A model generated the notes under the pieces. The model saw nothing but the letters and a program-made list of their open reading frames with translations, had not been told where the DNA came from and searched no databases. Both the position numbers and the translations under genes were made by a program. Of a stretch of 64,000 nucleotides of DNA, positions 1 through 13,200 are shown piece by piece; positions within the stretch are counted from its first letter, which is position 1, and the number at the start of each line of letters is the position of its first letter. This stretch comes from Mactromeris polynyma (lineage: Eukaryota; Mollusca; Bivalvia; Venerida; Mactridae): contig JASFXZ010000033.1 in the NCBI GenBank assembly GCA_032209605.1, positions 3,589,001 through 3,653,000 on the forward strand, read 5' to 3'.

Positions 1-1144
1 TTGCTGGTCAGAGATATAACCTTTATCAATAATTGAAGTATTTTACCGGAGGTGTTTATTTATATATTGACGTTTTATCTATAGGGGTTGAACACTTGTT
101 GAATATACCCTACTTAGAGTGGAGATAATATCGACCAGCGTGGAGGCATATCTGTTTGAAAGTATTCATTCAGAGACGGATTTTATCTTCAGTCAGATAC
201 TTTGCTATATGCTCCACAATTTATGGGAGAAAAACCCCTGTTTCTTAGTCCAGTGATTTATAAAGGATTTTAATTTTGAAAATGGAGGGAGCAAATGAAG
301 TGACAAAGGTAAATTTTTTAAATGTTTATGTCTCAGTTTGTAAAAAATTGGTTTCCTGGCTTTGATGCTTGTTACTACCTGGTACGACTGGTTTGCTGTC
401 AGGTGTGGTTTTATGCCAGGTTGCGTCTGCTCCTTGTTGGGGAGCAAATTGTGCATTGATTTTCTTTGTTTGTGTGTTAATCAATGATTTTTCAAGGTTA
501 CAAGTCAATAAAGATTAAAAATGCAGAAGGATTATTGAGCCGCTTGGAGTCTGCTTGATGATAATTGCCGTCTGCTTGTCTGTTGATTGGTCTGAAGGTC
601 CTTGATTTGATTGGTCTGAAGGTCCTTGATTGTCGTCTGCCAAGATGATGTTTGGCATCAGTTCAGATGTAATCAGTTGTATTTTTATTTACTGAGTCAT
701 TGAATTGTTGCAGTATTATCTTTGAGTATCTTGACTTTAGTTTTTGCTTTATTGATCTGTTCAAGTGAAGCCATATTTATAACTAAAGCTGTCCAGTGTC
801 TGACTTAGTTCCCTTGGTTACCAGACGTAACTTGATACGGCGTCTCAAGGTTGAATAGGAAACTTAAGGCAAGTTGTGCATGTGTCATCATGTGATAAAA
901 CTGTTTTCCTCCTATCACTAAGTCATATAGAATGTTCTATTTCTCCTTTCTTAGTTACATCACTTGCAAGCCATCAATCAGGGGAGATTATTCAAGTTCT
1001 CAAGCTGTTGCTTTAAACAAACCAGATGCTGCAAAATTATAAATGAGAATTTAACCAGGAGCAACATTTCATGTATGATGTATTGAAAGTACGATTACAC
1101 CTTATAATGTCATCTGATTATGTGTTTTAGACTGTGTGACTGAT

Positions 1145-1500
1145 TTATTCCTGCTGAACAATTCTTGGACGGGTTTATTTCCCCTGAACCAGTGGACTGT
1201 TTAATTTCCTCTGAACCAGTCCAGGACTGATTATTTCAACTGAACCAGTCTTAAATTGATTTATTTCCCTGAGTTCAGTCTATGACAAGGTTATTTCCCT
1301 GGAACCAGTCTCATGAACCAGTCTATGACTATCAGACTGTTGATTTTCCTTGAATCTGTCTTACATGAGTCCAGTCTAAGACTGGGTTATTTCCCAGAAA
1401 CAGTCTTGAAGTTGTTTACCTCCCCTGAACAGTTCTAAGAATGGTTTATAACCCCAGAACCAGTCTTGGACTTGTCTTTAAATGCACTCATATGGCCATT
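1145..1500. repeat. Degenerate tandem repeat with CTGAACCAGTC core
   Basis: About ten diverged units share a core like TTATTTCCCCTGAACCAGTC, spaced roughly 25-35 bp apart. Divergence is high, so this is an old array. Confidence 0.55.
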
Positions 1501-3469
1501 CTATGGTTCTATGCCATTTACTCTGTTTCAAGGAATTTGTTTCTCTAGAACCAAACTATGAGTAAGATGTTGGCAATGTTACCTGCTGTATGTCTGTCAT
1601 ACTCTGCTTACCCAGTCTATCTACATATTTAAGTGGTTTTGTAAACAATCTACTTACTGACAAGATAATCCTGTGGTGCTCTTGTCAATAATTTGTAATA
1701 TGAAATTGTCAGGGTACCCCACAGACTACAGATAACCTTCCATGTTGTATTTGTTAAACTAATGCACCTATCAATATTTTGCCACAGGGACTTATGACAG
1801 TGGATGATTCCAGATAGGTAGGAGTTTGGCAGTCCAAATGACACTGTCACTTGGAAAATAGATTCGGTTCCAGAAGTGGGATTTAGACAACAATGTTTTA
1901 TTCTGCTGAGTGTGCCCCACCCAACCGTAGTTTTGCCATGACAGGCACATATTTAGCATATTAAGATATATACACAATACTGGTACATGGCAGCCATATA
2001 ACACTTGTCCACTCACACCCTGTTTCTCCTCAACAAATACTGGCATGTAGCATGTACAAGGAAGCATCCAAACATTGTCATTGTCATGTTTATACTATTT
2101 GTGCAGCTACAGCTGACACTCCAGGCTGATGTAAGTTATCTGTGTGACTAAGAAGCCTCGTGACATTCTTTATTGCAAAACTTGACATTTAGGTGAATCC
2201 AACCAATGTTAATATTGCTGTTCTGTGTCTTTATCTTGGATTAATTCCCTGAAATCCCCATCAAACAGAGTCCTGTATGTTCTAGTTGATCAAAGGGACT
2301 TCTGAGTGCCAGGGGACTTCAGAAGCATTGTCTGTCATGGACCAGGTCTGGTGGAGTCCTGTAATCTTGAGCTTTTGTAAGGGTATTTGATGTACATGTT
2401 ATACAAATCGAGGCTTTTTATGCAAAACGAGCGTAACTCAGTTTTGGTAAAGAAGCACATGCAATTGTTTTAGGCTGAACCCCGGAAATACACTCGCCCA
2501 ATTGTCAAAACTAAAAGCAGATGTCAAACTTAAAGCAGACGAGAATGAAAGCAGCATATCCTGGGTTAATAAGAAAAGTAGTCTATCTGCATATTATGCA
2601 TAAAGAAGCTGATAGATTTGTTTTGCATTCAGCGTACTGTTGGTCTGCAGAACGTTCTAGCGTACAAAAGCTAGGGATTATGGGAAACAGAAGTGGGATG
2701 CAAAGTTGAATAACGCTTGTATTTGTTTAAACTTGTCTCGAAATAAAAACAGGATGATAAATCCATAAATCATTTCGTTTTATTTACACTTGTCTCTTGT
2801 GTATAAAACTTTTGTTTGATTATGAAGATGTATACATTGTGTATTGACTTTACTTGAATAGATTTCATTGTCGGCTCTTCCGTTTCGAAGTTATAAATAT
2901 AAAATAATGTGGATTTATAAGCTACCAACCATTGCACAAATTACCTGATGCATTTTACTTCCAACATTTTGTACAGGATCTGTTATAACGTCTGCTGTGA
3001 CTCAACTTCTGACTTGTCATCCCTATTAGACGAAAATCTATGAAAATTTGAATATCGATTCTGTAAATTATGCTAATTAATTGTTGTCTAAGCAACGAGA
3101 GTGATAAGTATAAGTTGTAAGAACTTGTTTCACAATTGATGTAAAATAAATAAGTTTGAACTAATTAAAACTTTTAAGGAACAAAAATTAGAGAGGCTTA
3201 AAAATGGCTTCTGGGCAAAATATTAGATGATTCAGTTTCCTGTGTTTTTTGTTGTAGTGAATGTTGAAACTCAGGGAAATGTTGATGGAGAGAAATGTCT
3301 ATGTTTGTCTAGGTGTGGTTACAGACTTGAGTCCTGTATAATTTCCTGTTTCTAATTTTAGTCTCCTCCCTAAACCAGATAAACTGCTTTTTTATGAACT
3401 TGAAAGTTGTTTTGTCCTGAATGAATTCATAGTGCACTTGAGTGGTCAACAGTGTACAACATGGGCCTG

Positions 3470-3655
3470 TTGGGTACTAGAGGGGTGTTTGGGGTACTAG
3501 AGGAGTGTTGGGGTACTAGAGGGATGTTTGGGGTACTAGAGGAGTGTTGGGGTACTAGAGGGATGTTTGGGGTACTAGAGGGGTGTTTGGAGTGCTAGAG
3601 AGGTCTTCAGAGTACCAGAGGGGTATGTGGGTACAAGAGGTGTCTATTGGACACT
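3470..3655. repeat. Minisatellite, unit about 19-20 bp (GGTACTAGAGG core)
   Basis: About nine head-to-tail units alternate between GGGGTGTTTG and GGAGTGTTG endings around a GGGTACTAGAG core, decaying towards the right end. Confidence 0.75.
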
Positions 3656-6600
3656 AGAATGATTTAACTGTACAAAAATGTAATGTTAATATTTTAAGTG
3701 CCATTGAAATTCGTTATTGCCTTGAATGTTTTATTCTTGGCCTTAAATGTTTAATTACTGGTTACAAGCTTGAATGGTGAAATGGACACATATCTCTATC
3801 TTATTATACATTAAATATTCCATTTTGAATATGCTGTGTCATGACTGAACTTTAGTTGAATATGCTGTGTCATGACTGAACTTTAGTTGCAGATTTGAGA
3901 CATTTTCTGTAAATCACTATTTATTTGTGACTGTTTAGTTTTTGAAATTTGCTAAATTTCGTGAATTCTAGTTATTTTACATTTATATAAAAGTGCATTT
4001 CAAGGTGGCATCAAACTATCAGCTGTATCAGAAAGTTAAGTACACTTTATTGCAGCATGAATTACCATAAATCTAAAAATCTAAATTTATTGATTCCATA
4101 AAATAAAGAATTCCAAATTCAACAAGATCTGCATAGATGCACTGATTGGAGATAGCATTTTACTGCTGCAATTGATGGTTTTGATGATTTACGTGTTCAA
4201 GTTCAAAACTTCCGATGCCATGCTACCATGTAAGCAACTCCTACTGGAATCATGTACTGTATTGAATCATATTGTATTGAAGATTTGAGCTGATACCCAT
4301 TGAAAGTTTTATTCAACTTTTACCAGCTTCAAATCCACTGAAGGAAAATGTGCATATTTTTTTTTAAATGTTTACTGAAAATCTTGACATGTATTGTATA
4401 CTATAGAATATGTTCATATCTCAGTCCATTTTGAATGATTGAAACCATTGATATGTACAGTCATGTTCTTTCCATGTTAATGACTTGTATACAAGGAATG
4501 AAGCATTTTTGAATTTATTTTTATCATTTCCAATCTCATGTGATTGGTAATATAATACTGTATGAATATGTTTAGTGTGATCATTTGGATGAAGATACTG
4601 ACGTACGATATATGCTCAATGTGTGCCCTGTATTATATTCTATATTAATTGATGAGTTGTTGAATTTTCCATCGAAATAAGAAAGCAATGTGTCAGTTTT
4701 AGCCAATACTTACCAATATTACTCTCCGGTGCTAAATTGAATTTCAGAATTAATAAAATTTCCATTAGATTGAAATATGGTGTCAATTTTAGCCAATAGA
4801 CATAAGTGCCTCTTTGTTCATATGAGTGTTTTTCTACTGAAATGAAAGACTTCAAAACATGGACACAATTAAAAGCTTGGTATGTCCAGTACTCCTCATG
4901 TTCAAATTGTATATATTGCATCAGCCATTTCGTCTTTGGTAGATGAATAGGTCAATACATTTGTGAGGGTTCTTTTTCAAATATTTTATCCACAGAACAT
5001 TCTGCAATAATCTCAGAACTATAGAATTAACTGCTCTGAGAAATCAGACAATTTCATGACCCAGTCAGTTTCAGAACTGGAAATCAACAATTTGTTATAA
5101 CAATCTTTTTATTCATGTGTGTACTTTGTTATCATGTCACAATTTCTCGAAGCGTGTAGGATGAAAAAAACACTTTGAATGGCTTTAGTGATTTGTCATG
5201 CTTTTAATTATATGTTATTGGAAAACAATTTGCATTTTACCTTGGCTGATTTTGTCATAGCATCGGCTTTAATGATTTATGAGTCACTTTAGAGGAATCT
5301 GATAACAGTGTGATGCATTGTTACGTCCTGTGCTTTAGTTCTAACATCTGACACTTTATTGATCAGCTGAAACGGATACCATAAAATTCCGGTAAACTTC
5401 CCTAGGAGACATCAAGGAAAAGAATTACTCACCCAATATGCAGTGCAGATTTCATGTATCCCATGCTTTGCATAGCTTTTCTAACTGAGAATGAATCAGC
5501 CAGACTTTCTGAAAATATGTATTGATTACATAATATTGCCAAGTCATTGTCTGAGAAGGGAGGCAAAATGTCGTCTGCTGCATTAGTTGGATACCATGCT
5601 TCACATTCTTTTCATCTGCTTTAAAACAAATCTGCTAATATTTGAAGACATATTCCAAATTCTATATAAATCAGCTTAGTTAGAATTTAATCTGTAAGTT
5701 TGCCAATCTTTCCTGAAAATTTATTCTCCTTATCGTACTGAAAAAAATAACTCCATTTTTTTTAGCGATAACATTTTCTGCAAAACTTTCTCGACGATTC
5801 CTGTCCCAACTTACAATAATCGATTAGTTCTTATGATGCAAGCATGATGATGCAAGTCATTGATTCATTTTAATCGTGACCAGTCGCACAATATCATGAT
5901 TTTTTTATTCGTGTCTTTGTATTGATCTTATGCGTGCAGATAGGTATTCTATTACTCATAGTGTGTTAATGATATCAAAACTAATTACGGACCCCTGATC
6001 TTTGATGAAAACTTAATTATTCCATGTGTTGGATCACTTGTTTTCCGCTAATAAATTTGTTAATAATGGATTGCAATCTGACACTCAGGGGCTTTGTAGA
6101 GTTATTGGTGCAGTTTGTTAATTTATTTAGGAATTGAAAGAACATATGTTTGATAAGTCATCTAATCTCGGCTTTAACAGTTTGTTGAAATGTCAACTAA
6201 GGGAGAAGTTGTGATTATTATATAAACCTTCTGTCTAAGCTATAGTCTGGGAACAGTTTGTTGTTCAGCTTGCACTCTTTGGACTTAATGGTGTTGATTA
6301 CGTGTTAAAAGTGGAGCTATTTTGAGTGGCACAGGAAATACAAGATCAGAGGGACCAGCAATTCTTTCAGTAAATGTTGGGGACTAGCTGTTATAGATTG
6401 TAGCAGCATATTTATGTGCAAAGGGACCAGTTGTAGTGTTGTTGGTCAATAAATGTTAGGACTATTTGAATGAGTAATGTACACAAAAAGGACCTGCACA
6501 TGTGAAGGGATCAGTCATTTTATAGGGGATGTTGGTACCTAAGCTTCCCCTGTTATATGTAATGTGCTGAATGTGTTTGATTTTGTCAAGTGTTCCCGGA

Positions 6601-7168
6601 AACACAGTGATAACTTTAATCTAGGACAGCTACTATGTTCAAGTGACGTGTATTTGATATTGTGCATTATACTATGATATTTTGGTACATATATGCCTGT
6701 GTAGCGAAGGACAGTTCATGTAACATGTGGTAGACGTTCAATACTTTGTAACAGTCCTTGTGAGCGGATATGTGATCTCTATACTTGCCTTCTTAAGGAT
6801 TATGTAGCATTAGCATTGCTTGTGTCCTGGTGACACATGTGACTTATTTTCTGTGCCTTAATGTATACATTTGAAGCGTGAATTTGATCTCAAATTGACT
6901 TATTGGCTGGAATTTCAAAGTCTCAGGAAGGAGCGTAGATAAAGCTACTGGATATTAATTTGTGTGTTTGTATTATTGTTATAAAAAAAGCATATTTAGA
7001 AAGTCGCGTATTGGTCAAATGACTCATACACTGGTCAACATTGCTTATATTCTGCTCAGTATTGGTCATAGCATATCAATGTATGTGTATTGACAACGGT
7101 GTTTGTAAAGTAGTGTTCGGTGTTTTTTAATTTCTGTGGCATCTGATTAGCTTCTCCCGTCTTCCACA

Positions 7169-7264
7169 ATGGGGGATTTATCACCCGAAACTGAAGATGT
7201 TGAAGAAAAGGAAAAAACGCATAAATGTGATCAATGGATGAATTGTAGTTGTTCGGAACACTCA
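7169..7264 (+). CDS. DHP/CRMP exon 1: start codon and acidic N-terminus
   Basis: The exon encodes 32 residues beginning [16 protein letters not shown] and ending at a strong donor (CACTCA|GTAAGT). The sequence is acidic then cysteine-containing ([13 protein letters not shown]) and precedes the conserved amidohydrolase domain. It reads in phase 0 into exon 2. Vertebrate CRMP genes use alternative first exons; I found no second one here, but could not exclude it. Confidence 0.85.
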
Positions 7265-10200
7265 GTAAGTTTATAAATGTGTTGCTAAGTTACATAAAAT
7301 ATTGCTGGCTGTAAATTCTTATTGATATTCAGTTCCATTTAACGTGAGTCATGCTGTCGCCGACAGTGTGAATTTATTTTAGGGATAAGTTTAAAAGCCA
7401 GCATGCTGTGAAATGGTTTGAGAATGACAATAGCATGCCTGAGATAGCTTAAATCTGTATATCTTCAATGACAGAATGATGATCAATGGGAAATGGATCC
7501 CAATCCTGTTCCCTTTAGTCTTATCCATAGAGTCACTCTGGTAGGTATTAGACCATTGATATTACTTGGACTGACTTCTTGCTGAATAATTATTTTTGCT
7601 GAATTGTTAAAACAGTCATTTTGTTGTCTACTCAGATTGCTGGATTAATGATGAAAGCTTATAGAAGTTGTTCACTAAATCCTGTTTAAAAGACCAGCTG
7701 ACTTGGGTTTTCTTTCAAATGTGAAGGTATCATCATAGATGCTTACATAGCCCTTCCATTTAGCTCAGTCAGTAGAACACTCAACTGCCAATCTGTAGGC
7801 TATAGATTTGAACTGTGCGTATCATGAAAAAAGCTTGGACAGCCCCTCTGGTTTGCTCAGTTGGTAGAGCATGTCAGCATGCCAATCTAGAGGTCGTAGG
7901 TTCAAACCCCGGGTAACGCATTATGTCCTATGTGACAATTTGACAGAAGATACGTAGAAAGGCATGTGTCCTCCACCTCTGATTTATGTGGGCAAGTTAT
8001 CCTTGCTTGCAGAAGAGCAGGTTAGGATTGGTTGGTAACACCGGAACACTGGTTACATCAACTAACTTCTCACAGTATATAATGGAAATATTGTTGAAAA
8101 ATGGTGCAATGCTTCCTTACTCCCCTATTCTCATACATGTGTAGCCTTGTACCTCCTCATTCCCTAATGTTTTATGGGCTGTTGTTTCCCTGGGGTCTGT
8201 GTAGGGAAGTATAATCTATGTATGTGGCATTCCCTGGTTTCCCTGGGGTCTGTGTGGGGAAGCACAATCTATGTATGTGGCATTCCCTGGTTTCCCTGGG
8301 GTCTGTGTAGGGAAGCATAATCTATGTATGTGGCATTCCCTGGTTTCCCTGGGGTCTGTGTGGGGAAGCACAATCTATGTATGTGGCATTCCCTGGTTTC
8401 CCTGGGGTCTGTGTAGGGAAGCATAATCTATGTATGTACCATTCCCTGTAACAACTAAATCTCTCTTCAAACCAACCAAGGAGCTTAGACAGACCTAGCA
8501 ATTGTGATAAATGTTTTCAGTGGTATGAAATACCTGATGTGTTTTTGCCTTGTGATTGATAAGCTGGGTGATAAGTTAATCTGATGTATATTTGATTAAA
8601 TATTTCAGTCTGTAAATGAGTTATTATGCCTGTAACTCAAGTCTGAAGATTATAGACAGCGTGGTCATGTATGTTTGAGAGGTTTGAAATCTGTACATGT
8701 ATATTGAATGCTAGCTCAATTTTGTTGCATGATTTAAGCACTTGCAGTCTTGAACCATTCGGCCTCATGCTCTAAAACCTAGGTTTGTAAGAATGTAAAT
8801 TTGTGAAGGACTGTAGATTATCTTAGTTTATGAACCGTTTATTATAAACTACTCAACTCCGACTGATTTAGTGTAACAGTGGTAATTGCTTTTGCAAGAC
8901 CGATATAAATTGCCTATGTGAGCTTAATTTAAAACCTAGGTGATTGACATCTTGACAAGTATGTATCAGTGGCTTCATCACATTGTATGATAACTCTTAA
9001 GGTTTGTTTGGTCCCTGCTGGCTTTTATTGTTTATGTTTATACAAATTTATTTGTTGAAATACGATATAATCTTGACAATGCCAAAAAATTAACGGGCGT
9101 GTATGATTTCAAATGAGCGGTGGGTAATCTATTGTGAGCCGTTAAACTGACTGTATTAATATCCATTGTAATGTTAATTGTCACTTAAACAATATTTGAA
9201 AACTTTGGTTTAAATAATTACACGGGGTGGTAAAGTCATATCGTTAAACGTAATCTAGGTATTAACGGTGTTTTGTTAAGCATTAAATCTGTGCTTGTAA
9301 GACGATTTGTAAATATTTTTGTTTTTGTATGGAACTATTCATGCATTAACCCCAAAAAGCTATATTTGTCATTTACCCAGGGGCCCTGGAATGAGCATAT
9401 TTCAGATGAGAATTCAATTATTTAGGCGGGAAATTGTGTAAACAGGAAATGAGCCGTATTTAGGTGAAATTTTAGCTTAATTTTGGCTCTGTCTCTCGTT
9501 TGATTTATATGCACAGATTTTGAGGACACAAAATGGTAAATATTTTGTACTTCCTGGCATTTACTGAATTGGATGAAGAAAGCTTTCTATGCCTTTATTG
9601 CTGGAAATGGTAGTTTTAGAAGATATAGTACATGGGTGCAAGCAGAACTAGTCCATCTGCATCCCAACTTTCTTATATTGATATCGTCAGATTAATTTTA
9701 GGTGTGGGTGCAAAACTATTGTAACTTCTACTTTACCAAAGCTGAGTTAAAACTGTTTAGCAACTCGGAGGGACCTGCAATTTTTTCAGTTCATTTTGGG
9801 GACTAGCTGTTATATATTGTAGCAGAATATTCAAGTGCTATGGGACCAGTCGTAGCATTGTATGTCTAGAAATTTTAGGACTCTCCATATGTTTTGTATA
9901 ACAGGCTTCCCAAAATTGTTTCACAGACGGCCCTAATATTAGGTCAGAGATACTCACAATTTATGGTCTGATAATAGGACATCTGTCCGACATTTAGTTC
10001 TTTTGAATGAGAAGTAGCTTGTTAATTTTTCAGACAATTGGTCTGAGCAGTCTTTGCAAAAAGTGAACGGACCTGTTTGAAAATACACAGCTTTCACTAC
10101 AGGAAGGTGAAAACATTGCTGAAGAGTTTTTTTTTATTAGGAGTGTGCTTCTCTGAAGAAGTTGTGCTTCACTTGAATAAATACAGAGACAGTTGGGAAT

Positions 10201-13200
10201 AATTTGAGTTTGTGTTGTTTACAGATCTATAGGAAATGCTATCACAAAGTTTATGTATAAAATCCAATCTCAAGTTGCAATTTCTTAAACATCTGTTGGC
10301 ACAGCAGTTGCAGTACATTGTTTGACTTGAAGGATTCCATGGTGTGCAGTCCCTGTGTGTTTCTCTTTAGAACATTTCTTTGCAGTGATATGTTGATGTT
10401 TGGCTGTCAGCCTTAATATTCTGGTTTGGGTTTCTGGTATTGAAATTTAACATCATCTTTATATCAGTCTGGAGATAAGAGAAGTTTGGCTTCCTGGGAA
10501 TATTCTGATTGAAAAATGTCAAGTTTTAAGTTTAGACTTGCACAAGTCTAGATCTTCACTGAGAAAGGGTTTTTTTGGTTGAAAGGAGTCTGGCTTCCAG
10601 AGATTTCTTGTGTTTCAAGTCTTTTTTATGATTAGGCTTGCTAACGTTTGTGATTTCTTTGGAACTGTCTTACTGGAATGTTGTTTTTTTACTGTGGGAA
10701 TTTGGCGCCCAAAGATCTCTTTGGAAATTTTACGATAAAGTGTACTGTGAACTTGTAGTATAATTGAAAATGTATGTGCTATTGAAATTGATTTGCTATT
10801 TGGAATGATCTTGTTGAGGGAATTTGAGCCCTGCACATGTTGGGGTCTTCTGCCCCCCCCCCCCAATTGATTGGTTTTTGAAATTTCTGTGAAATTTAGT
10901 CTGATTCAAAGTGTGTCTGCTCTTGGAACTGTCAGATTTGCTACAATTTTTAGACTGGAATACTGATCAATGATATCTATTATAATTCTTGTATTATTTC
11001 TATTTTCAGAGTGCACAGTCTAGGTTATTCATCAAGGGAGGTAAAATTGTCAATGATGACCAGTCTATCAACGCAGACATATACATTGAAGATGGAGTCA
11101 TTAAGTAAGTTCTGTTTAATATTTTGAGCGAGGAGTGTCCGGCAGTGGTTGTAGGGAAAACAAGATAATATTTGATCATGTATTGAAATAGATCTGTCCC
11201 CACAATCTGTTAAATACTGGGTCTCAACACTTCCTGCTTGTATAATTTAGTAGTGTGCTTACTACCAATCTAGACGTCATGAGGTCAAACCACTGACGAG
11301 CCATAATGTCTCTATGGTGATTGATGTATGATTTATACGAAAAAGTCATGTGATACATGTAATGTGGTTCGTAGCTTGTGGCAGAACAAGTAAGCACTGG
11401 TTTGGTAACCCAGAAATACCGAGATTAAGTTATTGTTGATTAACTGAAATATATCCTTTTGAAATACTGTATTAGACCCAACATAGCATTGTGTGCCATT
11501 CCTTATTGTTCAGGAGAAATGCTGTTTTTGGCCTGGTCTAAGAGAGATTGGAATCACATCTAGTATTGCATGTGTTTGAATCACAATTTCGACCAAAAGT
11601 CAGCTCACAGTTTGAGTTAGAAGCAGGGCCCCGAGTTATTTCTGTAATGATAACTACAATATTTACACCTGTTTTTCCTATGAATGAACATCTGCTCTTA
11701 ACATGTTGGAAAAAGCAATTATTATAATTTATTATTTCAGACTAATCATAATTATTTCAGACTAATCATAATTGTTTATTATTTTGGACAAACCATAATA
11801 GTTACACATATGAAACAAATGATGATTGTTTATTATTTCAGACAAATTGGTAACAATTTGGTTATACCAGGTGGGGCTCGTACTATTGAGGCTCAGGGGA
11901 AGTTGATCATACCAGGTGGCATAGATACACACACACACATGCAGCTACCCTTCATGGGCACCACAGCTGCGGATGATTTCTACTCTGGGACTAAAGCAGC
12001 TTTGGCTGGCGGTACTACTATGATCAGTGAGTATATGGTTGATATAGAGTTCAAAGAAAAATAAATAAATTGTAATCTTTCCTAGTCAACACTTTTTGGG
12101 AGATGCCAATTTTGGTAGTTGTTTAAAGGAAAAGTGAAGTGTACATTCTTACTACTGGACAAAATTATGATGTTGTTTAGGGCCCTTGATCCTCCATTAT
12201 TTGAGCCGAATATCGGCCCCATTTTCTCACCAAAATGGTATTTTTTCCTCATTCTAATTAAATTCCCCCCCTTTGAGCCAAAACAAAACAAATCTTGAAA
12301 AATACTATTTTAACTAGAAAAATAAGATTTTCTGGCAAGCAGACATCTGATACATTACTGACTTTTGGTTACTTATGTGTTCAACTGTATGAGAATTATT
12401 GTTTGTCTACACCAGTTTGACTGGAAAGAGGTTTTCTTGAAATTCCCCCTACCTAGGGTTGTGACTCCCTTCCCCCGAACTAGAGTGAGGCCCCTGTTGA
12501 TAAAGAGAGGTTGTTACTCTTAAAATACTACTACTTACTATAGCGTTTATTTTAGAGGCTTTTATGTATGTTTTTTGCTTTGGGGTAAAAGTGAAATTGG
12601 TCCACTTATGAATGAAGTAGTGGATGGATTTGTATGGTTTTCACCAGTTTTGATCTAAATACTTAATAAAAATATTCTGATTTTCAGTTGATTTTGTGTT
12701 GGATCAGAAAGGAGTACCATTGTTGGAAGCATATGATAAATGGCGTAACTGGGCCGACAATAAAGTATGTTGTGATTACGCTCTCCATGTAGCTGTTACA
12801 TATTGGAACGATAGTGTATCTAAGGAAATGGAGGTTTTAGCCAGAGAAAAGGGTAAGTATTCATAGTTGACCCTCTTTAAAATGAAACTCCTGTTAATTA
12901 GTTGGTTGTTAGAACATGTTGACTGCCAACACGGAGATAGTTGGTTTGAACTCTGAGTGAGGCCTATTGTCTCAGTGAAAATTTGACTGAAGATCATACA
13001 TTCAAAGTCATGTGTCCTCCACCTCTGAACTCTGATTTATGTAGAGAAGTTGTCAAATGCTTGTTAGTATTGGTTGGTAACCTAGGAGCACTGGTTAGGT
13101 CAACTGACCGCAGTTTATAACTAAAATACTGTTGACAAAAAGCATAAAACCCAAAATAATCAAACCAAAGAATTGTTTGTAAAAGTCATCATAATAATAT

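Larger units (their letters stand above)
1..7168. other. Gene-poor left flank / upstream region of the DHP/CRMP gene
   Basis: I see no coding exon here. The longest open frames (about 60-90 codons) have no recognisable motif and no convincing splice sites. The stretch holds a degenerate array of CTGAACCAGTC-type units (about 1145-1500), a GGTACTAGAGG minisatellite (about 3470-3655), a direct duplication of about 31 bp (about 3826-3890) and one copy of a dispersed repeat (6340-6470). The promoter and any non-coding 5' exons of the DHP/CRMP gene should lie in its right part but cannot be placed from sequence alone. Confidence 0.6.
7265..11009 (+). other. DHP/CRMP intron 1 (3.7 kb, repeat-rich)
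   Basis: This intron holds a tRNA-derived SINE and a truncated second copy, a 54-bp minisatellite, and a dispersed-repeat copy at 9768-9890. A C-homopolymer run lies at about 10854-10864. I see no exon-like conserved sequence. Confidence 0.7.

Noticed and set aside
2521..2709. 62-codon plus-strand frame as a possible upstream alternative first exon
   Set aside because: It runs to a stop with no suitable donor in frame with exon 2, and resembles no CRMP N-terminus.
7858..7915. tRNA gene (also 56880-56940)
   Set aside because: Boxes A and B are present but the acceptor and anticodon stems do not pair; the sequence continues into a SINE body.
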